Assembly: GCA_937983015.1 (NCBI GenBank)
Contig: CALKAK010000036.1
Location: 1 to 21,824, forward strand
DNA length: 21,824 bases
Origin: an uncultured Bacillaceae bacterium
Lineage (GTDB): Bacteria > Bacillota > Bacilli > Bacillales > Caldibacillaceae
Direction: 5' to 3'
Positions 8,098 through 14,907 of the stretch are shown in pieces (position 1 is the first letter of the stretch; each line of letters opens with the position of its first letter). The position numbers were made by a program, and so were the translations under genes. A model generated the notes under the pieces. That model was not told the DNA's origin. It did no database searches and worked only from the letters and a program-made list of their open reading frames with translations.

Positions 8098-8951
8098 ATG
8101 AGTGTACCCTTTTTAAGTTGATTTATCAGACAAAGTTGCTGTGGTAACTGGCGGAGGTGGCGTATTAGGTTCCTATTTCGCTAAAGCCCTTGCCGAATGC
8201 GGGGCCAGAGTAGCCATCCTCGACTTGAACGAAGAAGCCGCTCAAAAAGTAACGTATGAAATCAATCACGCTGGTGGAGTCGCCGTCAGCGTTACATGTA
8301 ACGTGTTGGATATAGAAAGCATTAAAGCGGCTAAGGACTGTGTTGACCAAGAACTAGGTGCAGTGGAAATTCTCCCCAATGGTGCAGGTGGAAATAATTC
8401 CCGTGGTTCCACGGTCGATGAATACTATGACGCAAAAGTTGTAAAAAACAATCCGGATTTAAAAACCTTCTTTGGCTTAGATCCGGAAGGTGTTCAATTT
8501 GTCTTCATATGAACTTTTTAGGGATTCTTTTACCCACACAAGTTTTCGGCAAGTCGCTTGTGAAAAAAGAACATGCGGTAGTGATCAACGTATCATCCAT
8601 GAACGCCTTCACACCTCTAACAAAGATTCCGGCATATAGTGGAGCTAAAGCGGCCATTTGTAACTTCACTCAATGGCTCGCCGTCGACTTCTCAAAAACC
8701 GGTGTACGGGTGAATGCGATCGCTCCAGGATTTTTGGTCACCCATCAAAACCGGAAATTGCTCTTTAACGAAGATGGAACAACGACCGAACGCACACATA
8801 AGATCTTGAGAAATACTCTATGGGAGGTTTCGGTGAACCGGAAGAACTACTCGGGGCCCTATTGTTCCTGGTCGACGAGAAAGCTTCTAGCTTTGTAAAC
8901 GGCGTGGTATTACCGGCAGATGGTGGTTTTTCCGCCTACTCAGGAGTCTAA
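8098..8951 (+). pseudogene. uxuB: SDR-type D-mannonate oxidoreductase (fructuronate reductase), frameshifted
   Basis: In Bacillales an SDR-family enzyme reduces D-fructuronate to D-mannonate, the step between UxaC and UxuA. The start is ATG 8098 after GGGAAGGATGG. Recognisable parts are the cofactor motif VVTGGGGVLGS, NGAGGN, and the catalytic region INVSSMNAFTPLTKIPAYSG followed by AK (the YxxxK motif). Reading requires frame changes near 8115 (TGA at 8119), near 8511 (one base missing before an ATGAACTTT stretch) and near 8817 (one C missing before TATGGGAGG). The C-terminus GVVLPADGGFSAYSGV is then recovered, ending at 8951. Total length is normal (about 284 codons). A terminator follows. 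The gene is inactive as written. Confidence 0.88.
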
Positions 8952-8966
8952 TTGAAGTTCTGTTAT

Positions 8967-9014
8967 GCGATTGGAAAAGGTGAATCATGCTTTTCAAATC
9001 GCTTCTTTTCATTA
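8967..9014 (+). terminator. Rho-independent terminator after uxuB
   Basis: GCGATTGGAAAAG (8967-8979) pairs with CTTTTCAAATCGC (8990-9002) with one mismatch and a ten-base loop. A T-rich tail TTCTTTTCATT follows. It ends the hexuronate operon and separates it from the HAD fragment. Confidence 0.75.
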
Positions 9015-9031
9015 TTTAATCAAGATAATGA

Positions 9032-9403
9032 TTACAAGGAGAATCCCATGTATCATCGGCGAATAGTGGCGCGGTTGTCGCTGAATGGATAGAATACGGT
9101 CTCGATTCCTATGTTTTTTCCGTAATGTGCGGACAGGAAGCGGGAACGAAACAATATTGCATTGAACGGTTAAAGAAAAAGGGCGCGTACCCGAACGACC
9201 ATCTTTTGATGATCGGCGATGCACCGGGGGATTTAAAAGCAGCTGAAGAAAATGATGTACTTTATTATCTGATCATTCCCTCGAAGGAAGAAGAACCGTG
9301 GGCACGTTTCGTCGTCGAAGCCTTCGACAAATTCATGGAAGGTACGTATCGGGGAGAATATCAGGAAAAACTGATCCAGGAGTTTTTTGATGTTTTAAAA
9401 TAA
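9032..9403 (+). pseudogene. HAD-family hydrolase, N-terminal part deleted
   Basis: The C-terminal half of a haloacid-dehalogenase-type protein is open here, including LMIGDAPGDLKAAEEN, the HAD motif with its metal-binding Asp residues, and ending GTYRGEYQEKLIQEFFDVLK. I recall related proteins beside hexuronate genes in other Firmicutes; their substrate is unknown to me. The N-terminal region with the nucleophile DxD is missing. AAGGAG (9036-9041) and ATG 9048 still stand upstream, but that ATG is out of frame with the remaining coding sequence and meets TGA within 15 codons. This looks like a deletion joining the original start region to the middle of the gene. Non-functional as written. Confidence 0.75.
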
Positions 9404-9645
9404 ATTTCGAGAGTGTTGCAAACGAGTAACGTGTTCGCTTATACTAATATTTAAAGACACGATTCACACAATGAAAATAGTGATTCAAGATGGACGTCAC
9501 AACAGTTAATGAAAAGTGTTGTTTGCTGCATACGGAATGACATCAATCGATTCCGCCAATGGTCCATAGCCATTGGCAGGATTCATATCACTAATAAAGA
9601 AGTCAATTTCGCTATTAAGAAGAAAAAAATTCTTGCATTTTTCTC
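9404..9645. other. Intergenic region with three consecutive small inverted repeats
   Basis: No gene is visible. Three hairpins follow one another: ACAACA/TGTTGT (9499-9522), CGGAAT/ATTCCG (9533-9555) and GCCAATGG/CCATTGGC (9555-9577, seven-base loop). None has a T run, so they are not simple terminators. The function is unknown. Confidence 0.45.
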
Positions 9646-9674
9646 TTTACAAATCGGAGAAAACCTTATATAAT
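9646..9674 (+). promoter_or_regulatory. Sigma-A promoter of the Glu-Thr-Tyr tRNA operon
   Basis: TTTACA (9646-9651) and a consensus TATAAT (9669-9674) are 17 bases apart. The predicted start near 9681 is about 25 bases before tRNA-Glu. Confidence 0.85.
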
Positions 9675-9705
9675 AATAGAGGTCAGTTAGCAAGGAACAA
9701 AATAC

Positions 9706-9777
<72 letters not shown>

Positions 9778-9785
9778 TTTCTTGT

Positions 9786-9858
9786 GCCGACTTAGCTCAA
9801 CTGGTAGAGCAACTGAATCGTAATCAGTAGGTTGCGGGTTCGACTCCTGCAGTCGGCA
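9786..9858 (+). tRNA. tRNA-Thr (anticodon CGT)
   Basis: The acceptor arm GCCGACT (9786-9792) pairs with AGTCGGC (9851-9857); the discriminator is A9858. Stem ACTGA/TCAGT encloses loop ATCGTAA with anticodon CGT at 9819-9821, specific for ACG. This is a second threonine isoacceptor in the window. CCA is not encoded. Confidence 0.96.
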
Positions 9859-9872
9859 TAAAAGTGAATACC

Positions 9873-9955
9873 GGAGGGGTAGCGAAGTGGCCAAACGCGG
9901 CAGACTGTAAATCTGCTCCCTTTTGGGTTCGGCGGTTCGAATCCGTCCCCCTCCA
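9873..9955 (+). tRNA. tRNA-Tyr (anticodon GTA)
   Basis: The acceptor arm GGAGGGG (9873-9879) pairs with CCCCTCC (9948-9954); the discriminator is A9955. Anticodon GTA is at 9907-9909. The long variable arm (CTCCCTTTTGGGTTC region) is typical of class II bacterial tRNA-Tyr. CCA is not encoded. Confidence 0.97.
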
Positions 9956-9960
9956 TTTGT

Positions 9961-9994
9961 AAAAATTATTTCGCACGCGAAATAATTTTTTTTT
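9961..9994 (+). terminator. Rho-independent terminator of the tRNA operon
   Basis: AAAATTATTTCG and CGAAATAATTTT form a perfect stem around a four-base loop (CACG), followed by a long T run to 9994. Confidence 0.92.
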
Positions 9995-10162
9995 GTCTTT
10001 TCTAAAGGTTTCAGATCATCATGGTCTTTTGAAAATACTTCTTTTATATCGGCGGCCACTTTCCTCCGTTTTCCTCTATTTCAATTTGACGCTTCTCTAA
10101 ACGTCAAGCCTCACAATCTGAACAAAATCCTCTTTTCTGAACATCCGGTATTTTTAAAAATA

Positions 10163-10316
10163 TGGTACAATAATTATAGAGAAGATTATCACATTCTTGA
10201 TGTATTAAAGGGATTGTGTGGGAAATAACGTTTTTAATCTTTTTGTTCTGTAAAACAAACTTATATTTTTTAGAAACGGATAGATCACGTTTAATCCATC
10301 GATCCATCCGTTTTTT
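10163..10316 (+). ncRNA. Candidate small RNA (promoter plus terminator, about 140 nt)
   Basis: TGGTACAAT (10163-10171) is an extended -10 element preceded by the palindromic AT tract TATTTTTAAAAATA. Transcription from about 10178 would end at the terminator at 10274-10316. I see no open frame with a ribosome binding site between them and recognise no known RNA family. It could instead be an attenuated leader of the gene at 10403. Confidence 0.3.
10274..10316 (+). terminator. Rho-independent terminator
   Basis: AAACGGAT-A-GATC pairs with GATC-C-ATCCGTTT, ten pairs interrupted by one mismatch, with a loop of 14 bases and six T at 10311-10316. It lies 86 bases before the start of the next gene. 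Confidence 0.75.
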
Positions 10317-10402
10317 ATCCTTTATAATGTTCATAAATTATAGCGTTTTAGCGGCGAAGGGTTTCTGGCAAATTCGCAAATATCTATAAAGGAGATATCG
10401 AA

Positions 10403-10972
10403 ATGGTTTCACAGTTAAGAAGGAAATATGCCACTGGGTATAAGTCGTTACAGAAGGAGTGGGTCAAGGAAAGTAAGGAATTGCTTTATGTTGGTCGGTT
10501 AGCTTACTGGACGTACTGGGTCAGTAAATGGGCTGAATCATCGTTTAAGATGAAAGAGGTTGATGAGCTGAATGCGTTGAAGAAAAATGCTTTTAAAGTG
10601 TTACTCAAGAGTGCATATAGTCAATTAAAAAAATATTGTCCGAGGTTTAGTGAAAAAATGCGACTTTATAATGAACCGGTGTATATTTTATCGATCATGG
10701 ATAAAAAAACTGGTGGCAATTTGTTATTTGAAATGTACATGCCATATCTGGAATTAAAAGAGGATTTTCCCCCTCTAGATACCCTGGAAAACGTGAGTGG
10801 TTTTAATGGGATAGAAATTATTTCCCTTGATGTTGGGAAACGAGCCCGGAAGGTAGAAACCGGTGTATTCAGTAAAAAGCTTATCCGTCATTATTTTGAC
10901 AAAAATTATCAAACTTTGTGTGATTATTTTGCTGAAAAATCTTCCTCTTCCTTGCATAGTATTCATAAATAA
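10403..10972 (+). CDS. Protein of unknown function, 189 residues
   Basis: I do not recognise this protein. The start ATG 10403 follows AAAGGAGAT (10389-10397), a good ribosome binding site. It is rich in Lys, Tyr and Trp, with the cluster YWTYWVSKW near residue 35, and has no signal peptide, transmembrane segment or cysteine motif. The C-terminus is Ser-rich (SSSSLHSIHK). Its size and charge suggest a soluble cytoplasmic protein. It stands alone between the tRNA operon and the opine/B12 pair, with long non-coding sequence on both sides, which suggests an accessory or lineage-restricted gene. The good start, the unbroken frame and the absence of any competing feature are the evidence that it is real. 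Confidence 0.7.
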   Translation: MVSQLRRKYATGYKSLQKEWVKESKELLYVGRLAYWTYWVSKWAESSFKMKEVDELNALKKNAFKVLLKSAYSQLKKYCPRFSEKMRLYNEPVYILSIMDKKTGGNLLFEMYMPYLELKEDFPPLDTLENVSGFNGIEIISLDVGKRARKVETGVFSKKLIRHYFDKNYQTLCDYFAEKSSSSLHSIHK

Positions 10973-11599
10973 TCACTCAACTGGCCGCGTGATTTCGATC
11001 ATCCCCGGAAATAATCGTCCTCAGAGATTTTCTGCGTTTACATCACGAAAAAATAAAAATTTATACTACAATCCTTCTTGATATTTTTGTATAATTGAAT
11101 TAAGTTTTCTATTTTTATAATGGGGTACTCTCTGTTCAAATCTGAATGACAATTTGTAAATAACCACATGGATGCAACCTCTAGTAAAAGCCTCTTTTCA
11201 ATCCTGCAAAGGTTGCATGTCTTTACGAACCTTTCAAACGTAGCGCTTCCGTATCTTACAGGTTTTTATGATCATTTCACACGAGTAACAATTTCCGCCA
11301 AGTGACTAAAAAGTGAATAATATTTTTCATCCCGATGATAAACAGGATTAGAGTTTCCTTTATCTTGCAGAAAGCTCTTGATCCGTATGCTCCAAAATAA
11401 TCAGCCACGTATCTTTTAAAGAATTTTGTGAAAATAATGAATTGGTATCGTGTTGTGTCTTAGCTGAATAAATCAGGAAATGATGACTGCTACTATGATC
11501 GGCCTCTGTGATCAAAATAAGAAAAAACTTTATGATGGAGTGAATGAAGTTGTTCGAGGTGGTCCTTATCGATTAAACATTTCGTAAAGGGGTGATCGT
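10973..11599. other. Long region upstream of the opine-dehydrogenase-like gene
   Basis: More than 600 bases with little coding signal. A nine-base perfect inverted repeat, ATGCAACCT (11172-11180) and AGGTTGCAT (11210-11218), encloses a 29-base loop without a T run. A TATAAT hexamer at 11090-11095 has no convincing -35. I looked for T-box and cobalamin riboswitch motifs and saw neither. A possible 35-codon ORF at 11480-11587 is listed separately. Confidence 0.4.
11480..11587 (+). CDS. Possible small ORF, 35 codons, just upstream of the opine-dehydrogenase-like gene
   Basis: It begins with ATG ATG and stops 12 bases before the next gene's start. The translation starts MMTATMIGLCDQNKKKLYDG and ends GGPYRLNIS, a composition that does not look random. 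The upstream CAGGA is a weak and rather close ribosome binding site. It could be a leader peptide, a small partner protein, or chance. Confidence 0.22.
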   Translation: MMTATMIGLCDQNKKKLYDGVNEVVRGGPYRLNIS

Positions 11600-12670
11600 A
11601 TGCGAATCACAGTAATCGGTGCAGGAAATTCCGGGTTTGCAATGGCCGCTCATTTAAGTGCAAACGGCCATCAAGTGAGATTGTGGAATCGATCGGAATC
11701 TACGATAAAAACATTAAAGGAAACGCACACTATCAAATGTTACGGAGAAATCCAGGGAAAATATACTGTTGAAGTCGTTACAACAGATTTGAAAGAGGCT
11801 TTAGATGGTACTGATATGATCTTTATCACAACCCCGGCGAATTCCCATCGTGAATTAGCGAAAAACATCGCTCGCTATTTAGATCGTGAAGTCATCATCG
11901 TACTAAATCCTGGTCGTACTTTTGGTGCACTAGAATTTTTACAAGTGTTCAGTAGATATAACAAACTGATCACTCCGATCATCGCCGAAACGCAAACCAT
12001 TATTTATACCTGTCGAAAAGTTGCAGATGATGCTGTGAATATACTTGCTTTGAAATCTGAGGTGCTTTTATCGACTTTTGATGCTAGAGAAAATAAAAAG
12101 ATCATTAAACAGTTACCCGCTTGCCTGCAGCCGTTCTTAAAGCCAGCTCGCTCGATAATCGAAACTTCTATCGGTAATGTCGGCATGATCCTTCATTGTG
12201 CACCATTACTACTTAATGTTGGCTGGACCGAAAATAAAAATTATACGTATAATTATTATCTAGACGGCATATCCCCGACCATCGCATCCTTTCTGGAAAA
12301 AATCGATGAGGAAAGAATACAAGTAGCAGAACGTTTAGGACTGAAAGTAGAATCGACAAAAGATTGGTTAAAGAGAACGTATCGCTTGGAAGGGGATACG
12401 CTCTTCGAATGTATTCAAAAAAATGAAGCATACCAAAATATATTGGCACCTAATACGATGGAACATAGATATATATTTGAAGATATTCCCTTCGGTCTTG
12501 TTCCGCTCGAATATATTGGCAGGAAATTGGGTCTACCTATGAAACATACCCGACTTATTATAGATTTAGCTTCCACTTTATTCGATATGAACTTTAGAAA
12601 AATTGGTAGAAGAGTTAATATAACAAAAACAGAAATAATGGTATCAGAAGAAGATTTAATGTTAGCATAA
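11600..12670 (+). CDS. NAD(P)-dependent opine dehydrogenase family protein (octopine/nopaline dehydrogenase type)
   Basis: Proteins of this family reductively join an amino acid amine to a 2-oxo acid, or run the reverse oxidation, using NAD(P)H. The 356 residues begin with a Rossmann fold: MRITVIGAGNSGFAMAAHL has GxGxxG at residues 7-12. The C-terminal helical domain keeps the family motif GNVGMILHCAPLLLNVG with the likely catalytic His199, and FEDIPFGLVP with Asp295; these correspond to the His/Asp pair of N-(carboxyethyl)norvaline dehydrogenase. Start ATG 11600 follows AAAGGGGTGA (11586-11595). It is followed after 55 bases, with no terminator, by the B12 protein, so the two are probably co-transcribed. 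The substrate cannot be told from sequence. Metallophore-type opine enzymes usually sit beside nicotianamine-like synthase and transport genes, which are absent here. Confidence 0.82.
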   Translation: MRITVIGAGNSGFAMAAHLSANGHQVRLWNRSESTIKTLKETHTIKCYGEIQGKYTVEVVTTDLKEALDGTDMIFITTPANSHRELAKNIARYLDREVIIVLNPGRTFGALEFLQVFSRYNKLITPIIAETQTIIYTCRKVADDAVNILALKSEVLLSTFDARENKKIIKQLPACLQPFLKPARSIIETSIGNVGMILHCAPLLLNVGWTENKNYTYNYYLDGISPTIASFLEKIDEERIQVAERLGLKVESTKDWLKRTYRLEGDTLFECIQKNEAYQNILAPNTMEHRYIFEDIPFGLVPLEYIGRKLGLPMKHTRLIIDLASTLFDMNFRKIGRRVNITKTEIMVSEEDLMLA

Positions 12671-12725
12671 ATAACAAATGATTTCTTTTTTTGTAATGCA
12701 AGATCACATGAAGGAGCGTTGTCTG

Positions 12726-14645
12726 GTGAAAGTATTACAATCCGATGTCTTCGGTTTTATCAAGCCATCATTAGACGCACATACGATCGGTGTGAATGCC
12801 GTTGCCGAAGTATTGAAAGACTGTGGTTACAAGGTTTTAGTGGCCGACCACGAAATTAATGCTGCGGTAAATAATTTCCGCCATGAAGAGAGTCGAAAAA
12901 AAGTCTTTGATTGGATAAAAAACAATCATATATCTCGAGTAGGTTTCAGTTTCCGGCTCGATGAAGATGAAGCGGTCGATTTATTCGGTTATTTAATGTA
13001 TGAATTAGAGCAGGGCCAGATGTTCCACTATCAAAATGGCCCTATAAAAGATATCTATTTTGCAGGCTTGCCCAGAGCTTGTGAATTAGTCAAAAGAAAG
13101 TATAAAGGCTTTGTCAAAACCTTTAGGGGCGGCGAATCACTGACACAAACGTTGAAAACGATCGGCGTTCCGGATTCGGTCATTCCTAAAGAAATTCGCG
13201 AAGGAAACCGTTATGATGATTTCCGGCTGGAGTTCGGAAAACAAATCATTGATGAAGGAAAATATTTATCATTTAAGCCCGTTGATCGTTCCGGGTATCC
13301 TGAATTTGGCACGGATCGAGATACCGTCGTGAAACGGTTGGAGCACAACGCCAAATCACCTTTCTATCCTTTGATGAGAGCCCACGTTGGGCCTTATTCG
13401 GCCCATATGACTCGGGAAGAGATGGTGCAGGAATTTGCTTCCTGGGCAAAAGAATTGGCTAAAGGCGGCTATCTGGACATCCTATCGATCGGTACTTCCC
13501 AGTTATCTCAATCCAATTTCGGCGAAGATTGGGGCGATAAGCTGAACGGCGGTGGGGTGCCGATTAATTCACCGGAAGAATTCCGGATGATTTGGGAAGT
13601 GTCCCGGCCATTGTTGGTCCGCACTTATGCCGGAACCAAAAACATCCCTCAACTGGCAAAAATCTATGAAGATACGATCAACATATCCTGGCATGCTCTA
13701 TCCTTATGGTGGTTTAATAAATTGGATGGTCGAGGCCCTCTGGATGTTTATACTAATTTAAAACAACATGTAGAGACGATGAAATTTATCGCTGAAACGA
13801 ATAAACCGTTTGAACCAAATATTCCCCACCATTTTGCCTTTAGGGGAGCGGATGATGTCACGTACATCGTATCGGCTTATTTGGCGGCAAAACTCGCCAA
13901 GAAAATGGGGATCCGCACTTTGATTTTACAAAACATGTTGAACACCCCTCGCAGCACATGGGGAATTCAAGATCTGGCGAAATCGCGAGCGTTGTTAAGG
14001 CTCGTGAAACAGTTAGAGGATGACTCCTATCAGGTCCTGTTACAACCCCGTGCTGGACTCGATTATTTCTCACCGGATCTTTATGAAGCGAAAATTCAAC
14101 TCGCTGCAGTGTCAGCGCTGATGGACGATATCGATCCCCATAACGAAATGAGCCCGCCGATCATCCATGTTGTCAGCTATTCAGAAGCGTCTCATCTTGC
14201 AACACCGGATATCATCCATGAAAGTATTCAAATAACTCAGTATACCATTCAAAAATACCGCGAGTTAAGGAATGCGAAGAAAATTGAAGATATGAGCCAG
14301 CATAAAGAAGTTAAGGATAGAGAAAATGAACTATACAATGCGGCAAAGAAAATCATCACCGCGATCGAAACGTATATCGAAGATCCATATACAGCGGAAG
14401 GATTATACAAAATTTATGCAGCCGGCTTCTTACCCACCCCTTACATCTGGGGGGAAGTTGATGAATTTAAACATGCGACGGTCTGGAAACCGAAGTTTGT
14501 TAAAGGTGGTATCCGTTTGATGAATGATAAGGGTGAATTGATCACCACCGAAGATGTGATTCAATACGCCCGGGATCACATTAAAGATGCGGAATATACA
14601 TTGGCGACAAAATATGGCGTTAAAAAAACGAATATTGAAATCTGA
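12726..14645 (+). CDS. Cobalamin-dependent mutase-like fusion: B12-binding domain plus glutamate-mutase-large-subunit-like barrel
   Basis: GTG 12726 is chosen because AAGGAGCG (12711-12718) lies seven bases upstream; an in-frame ATG at 12678 has no such site. The 639-residue protein starts with a Rossmann-like domain (1 to about 155) holding D17-A-H19-T-I-G22, the DxHxxG motif whose His binds cobalt, then VGFSFRLDED near 72 and FRGGES near 133. Residues about 200-639 follow the order of the methylaspartate (glutamate) mutase epsilon subunit: MRAHVG (217), VRTYAGTKN (298), PHHFAFRGADD (367), a barrel core to about 430, and a C-terminal AGFLPTPYI...GGIRLMNDKGELI (566-606). Glutamate mutase is normally two polypeptides, S and E; here an S-like and an E-like part are one chain in S-E order. 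The substrate-binding NREPFGP of the real enzyme is not conserved, so another substrate is likely. A terminator follows. Confidence 0.75.
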   Translation: MKVLQSDVFGFIKPSLDAHTIGVNAVAEVLKDCGYKVLVADHEINAAVNNFRHEESRKKVFDWIKNNHISRVGFSFRLDEDEAVDLFGYLMYELEQGQMFHYQNGPIKDIYFAGLPRACELVKRKYKGFVKTFRGGESLTQTLKTIGVPDSVIPKEIREGNRYDDFRLEFGKQIIDEGKYLSFKPVDRSGYPEFGTDRDTVVKRLEHNAKSPFYPLMRAHVGPYSAHMTREEMVQEFASWAKELAKGGYLDILSIGTSQLSQSNFGEDWGDKLNGGGVPINSPEEFRMIWEVSRPLLVRTYAGTKNIPQLAKIYEDTINISWHALSLWWFNKLDGRGPLDVYTNLKQHVETMKFIAETNKPFEPNIPHHFAFRGADDVTYIVSAYLAAKLAKKMGIRTLILQNMLNTPRSTWGIQDLAKSRALLRLVKQLEDDSYQVLLQPRAGLDYFSPDLYEAKIQLAAVSALMDDIDPHNEMSPPIIHVVSYSEASHLATPDIIHESIQITQYTIQKYRELRNAKKIEDMSQHKEVKDRENELYNAAKKIITAIETYIEDPYTAEGLYKIYAAGFLPTPYIWGEVDEFKHATVWKPKFVKGGIRLMNDKGELITTEDVIQYARDHIKDAEYTLATKYGVKKTNIEI

Positions 14646-14656
14646 TATCAATTCAT

Positions 14657-14709
14657 GCGACTGTTCCCGTTCATCTTTTTCCTAAGATGCGGCGAACAGT
14701 CGCTTTTTT
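14657..14709 (+). terminator. Rho-independent terminator after the B12 protein gene
   Basis: GCGACTGTTC (14657-14666) pairs perfectly with GAACAGTCGC (14694-14703). An inner stem CATCTT/AAGATG lies between, and six T follow at 14704-14709. It ends the opine/B12 unit before rocF. Confidence 0.93.
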
Positions 14710-14776
14710 AGTGGTACACTTGGAACACGCGACAACCCCTTTTTCGCGCAAAATCCATAAATATCCGATAAATTCA

Positions 14777-14805
14777 TTGCCTGAAGCAGTAAGCATTGTT
14801 AGAAT
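14777..14805 (+). promoter_or_regulatory. Sigma-A promoter of rocF
   Basis: TTGCCT (14777-14782) and TAGAAT (14800-14805) are 17 bases apart. The predicted start near 14812 is followed by the palindrome AAAGCGCTTT (14816-14825), which could be a regulator site. No sigma-54 -24/-12 pair was seen, so this gene seems not to follow the RocR/SigL mode of the B. subtilis roc operons. Confidence 0.6.
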
Positions 14806-14907
14806 TTATATAAAAAAAGCGCTTTAAAAAAATTTCCGCTATTTTTTTATAAGATTATCAATCACGATTTTACCACTTTGCGAATCGCTTGCTGGAGGTA
14901 GATTCAC

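Larger units (their letters stand above)
9995..10402. other. Intergenic region, possibly holding a small RNA gene
   Basis: About 400 bases without a supported protein gene. They contain an extended -10 promoter motif (10163-10171) and a terminator (10274-10316) in the same orientation, listed separately. A TATAAT at 10323-10328 may serve the downstream gene but has no recognisable -35. Confidence 0.4.

Noticed and set aside
10104..10334. Minus-strand open frame of 76 codons
   Set aside because: Low-complexity, Lys/Ile-rich translation, spans a plus-strand terminator and lacks a ribosome binding site.
10332..10340. CATAAATTA, a possible sporulation sigma-K -10
   Set aside because: No matching -35 AC element at the right distance; short AT-rich motifs like this arise by chance.
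11100..11599. Cobalamin riboswitch or T-box upstream of the opine/B12 operon
   Set aside because: No B12-box, GCCACTG motif or T-box AGGGTGG sequence could be found.
14816..14825. AAAGCGCTTT palindrome as an arginine-repressor box
   Set aside because: It does not resemble the AhrC/ArgR consensus; left as an unassigned palindrome in the rocF leader.
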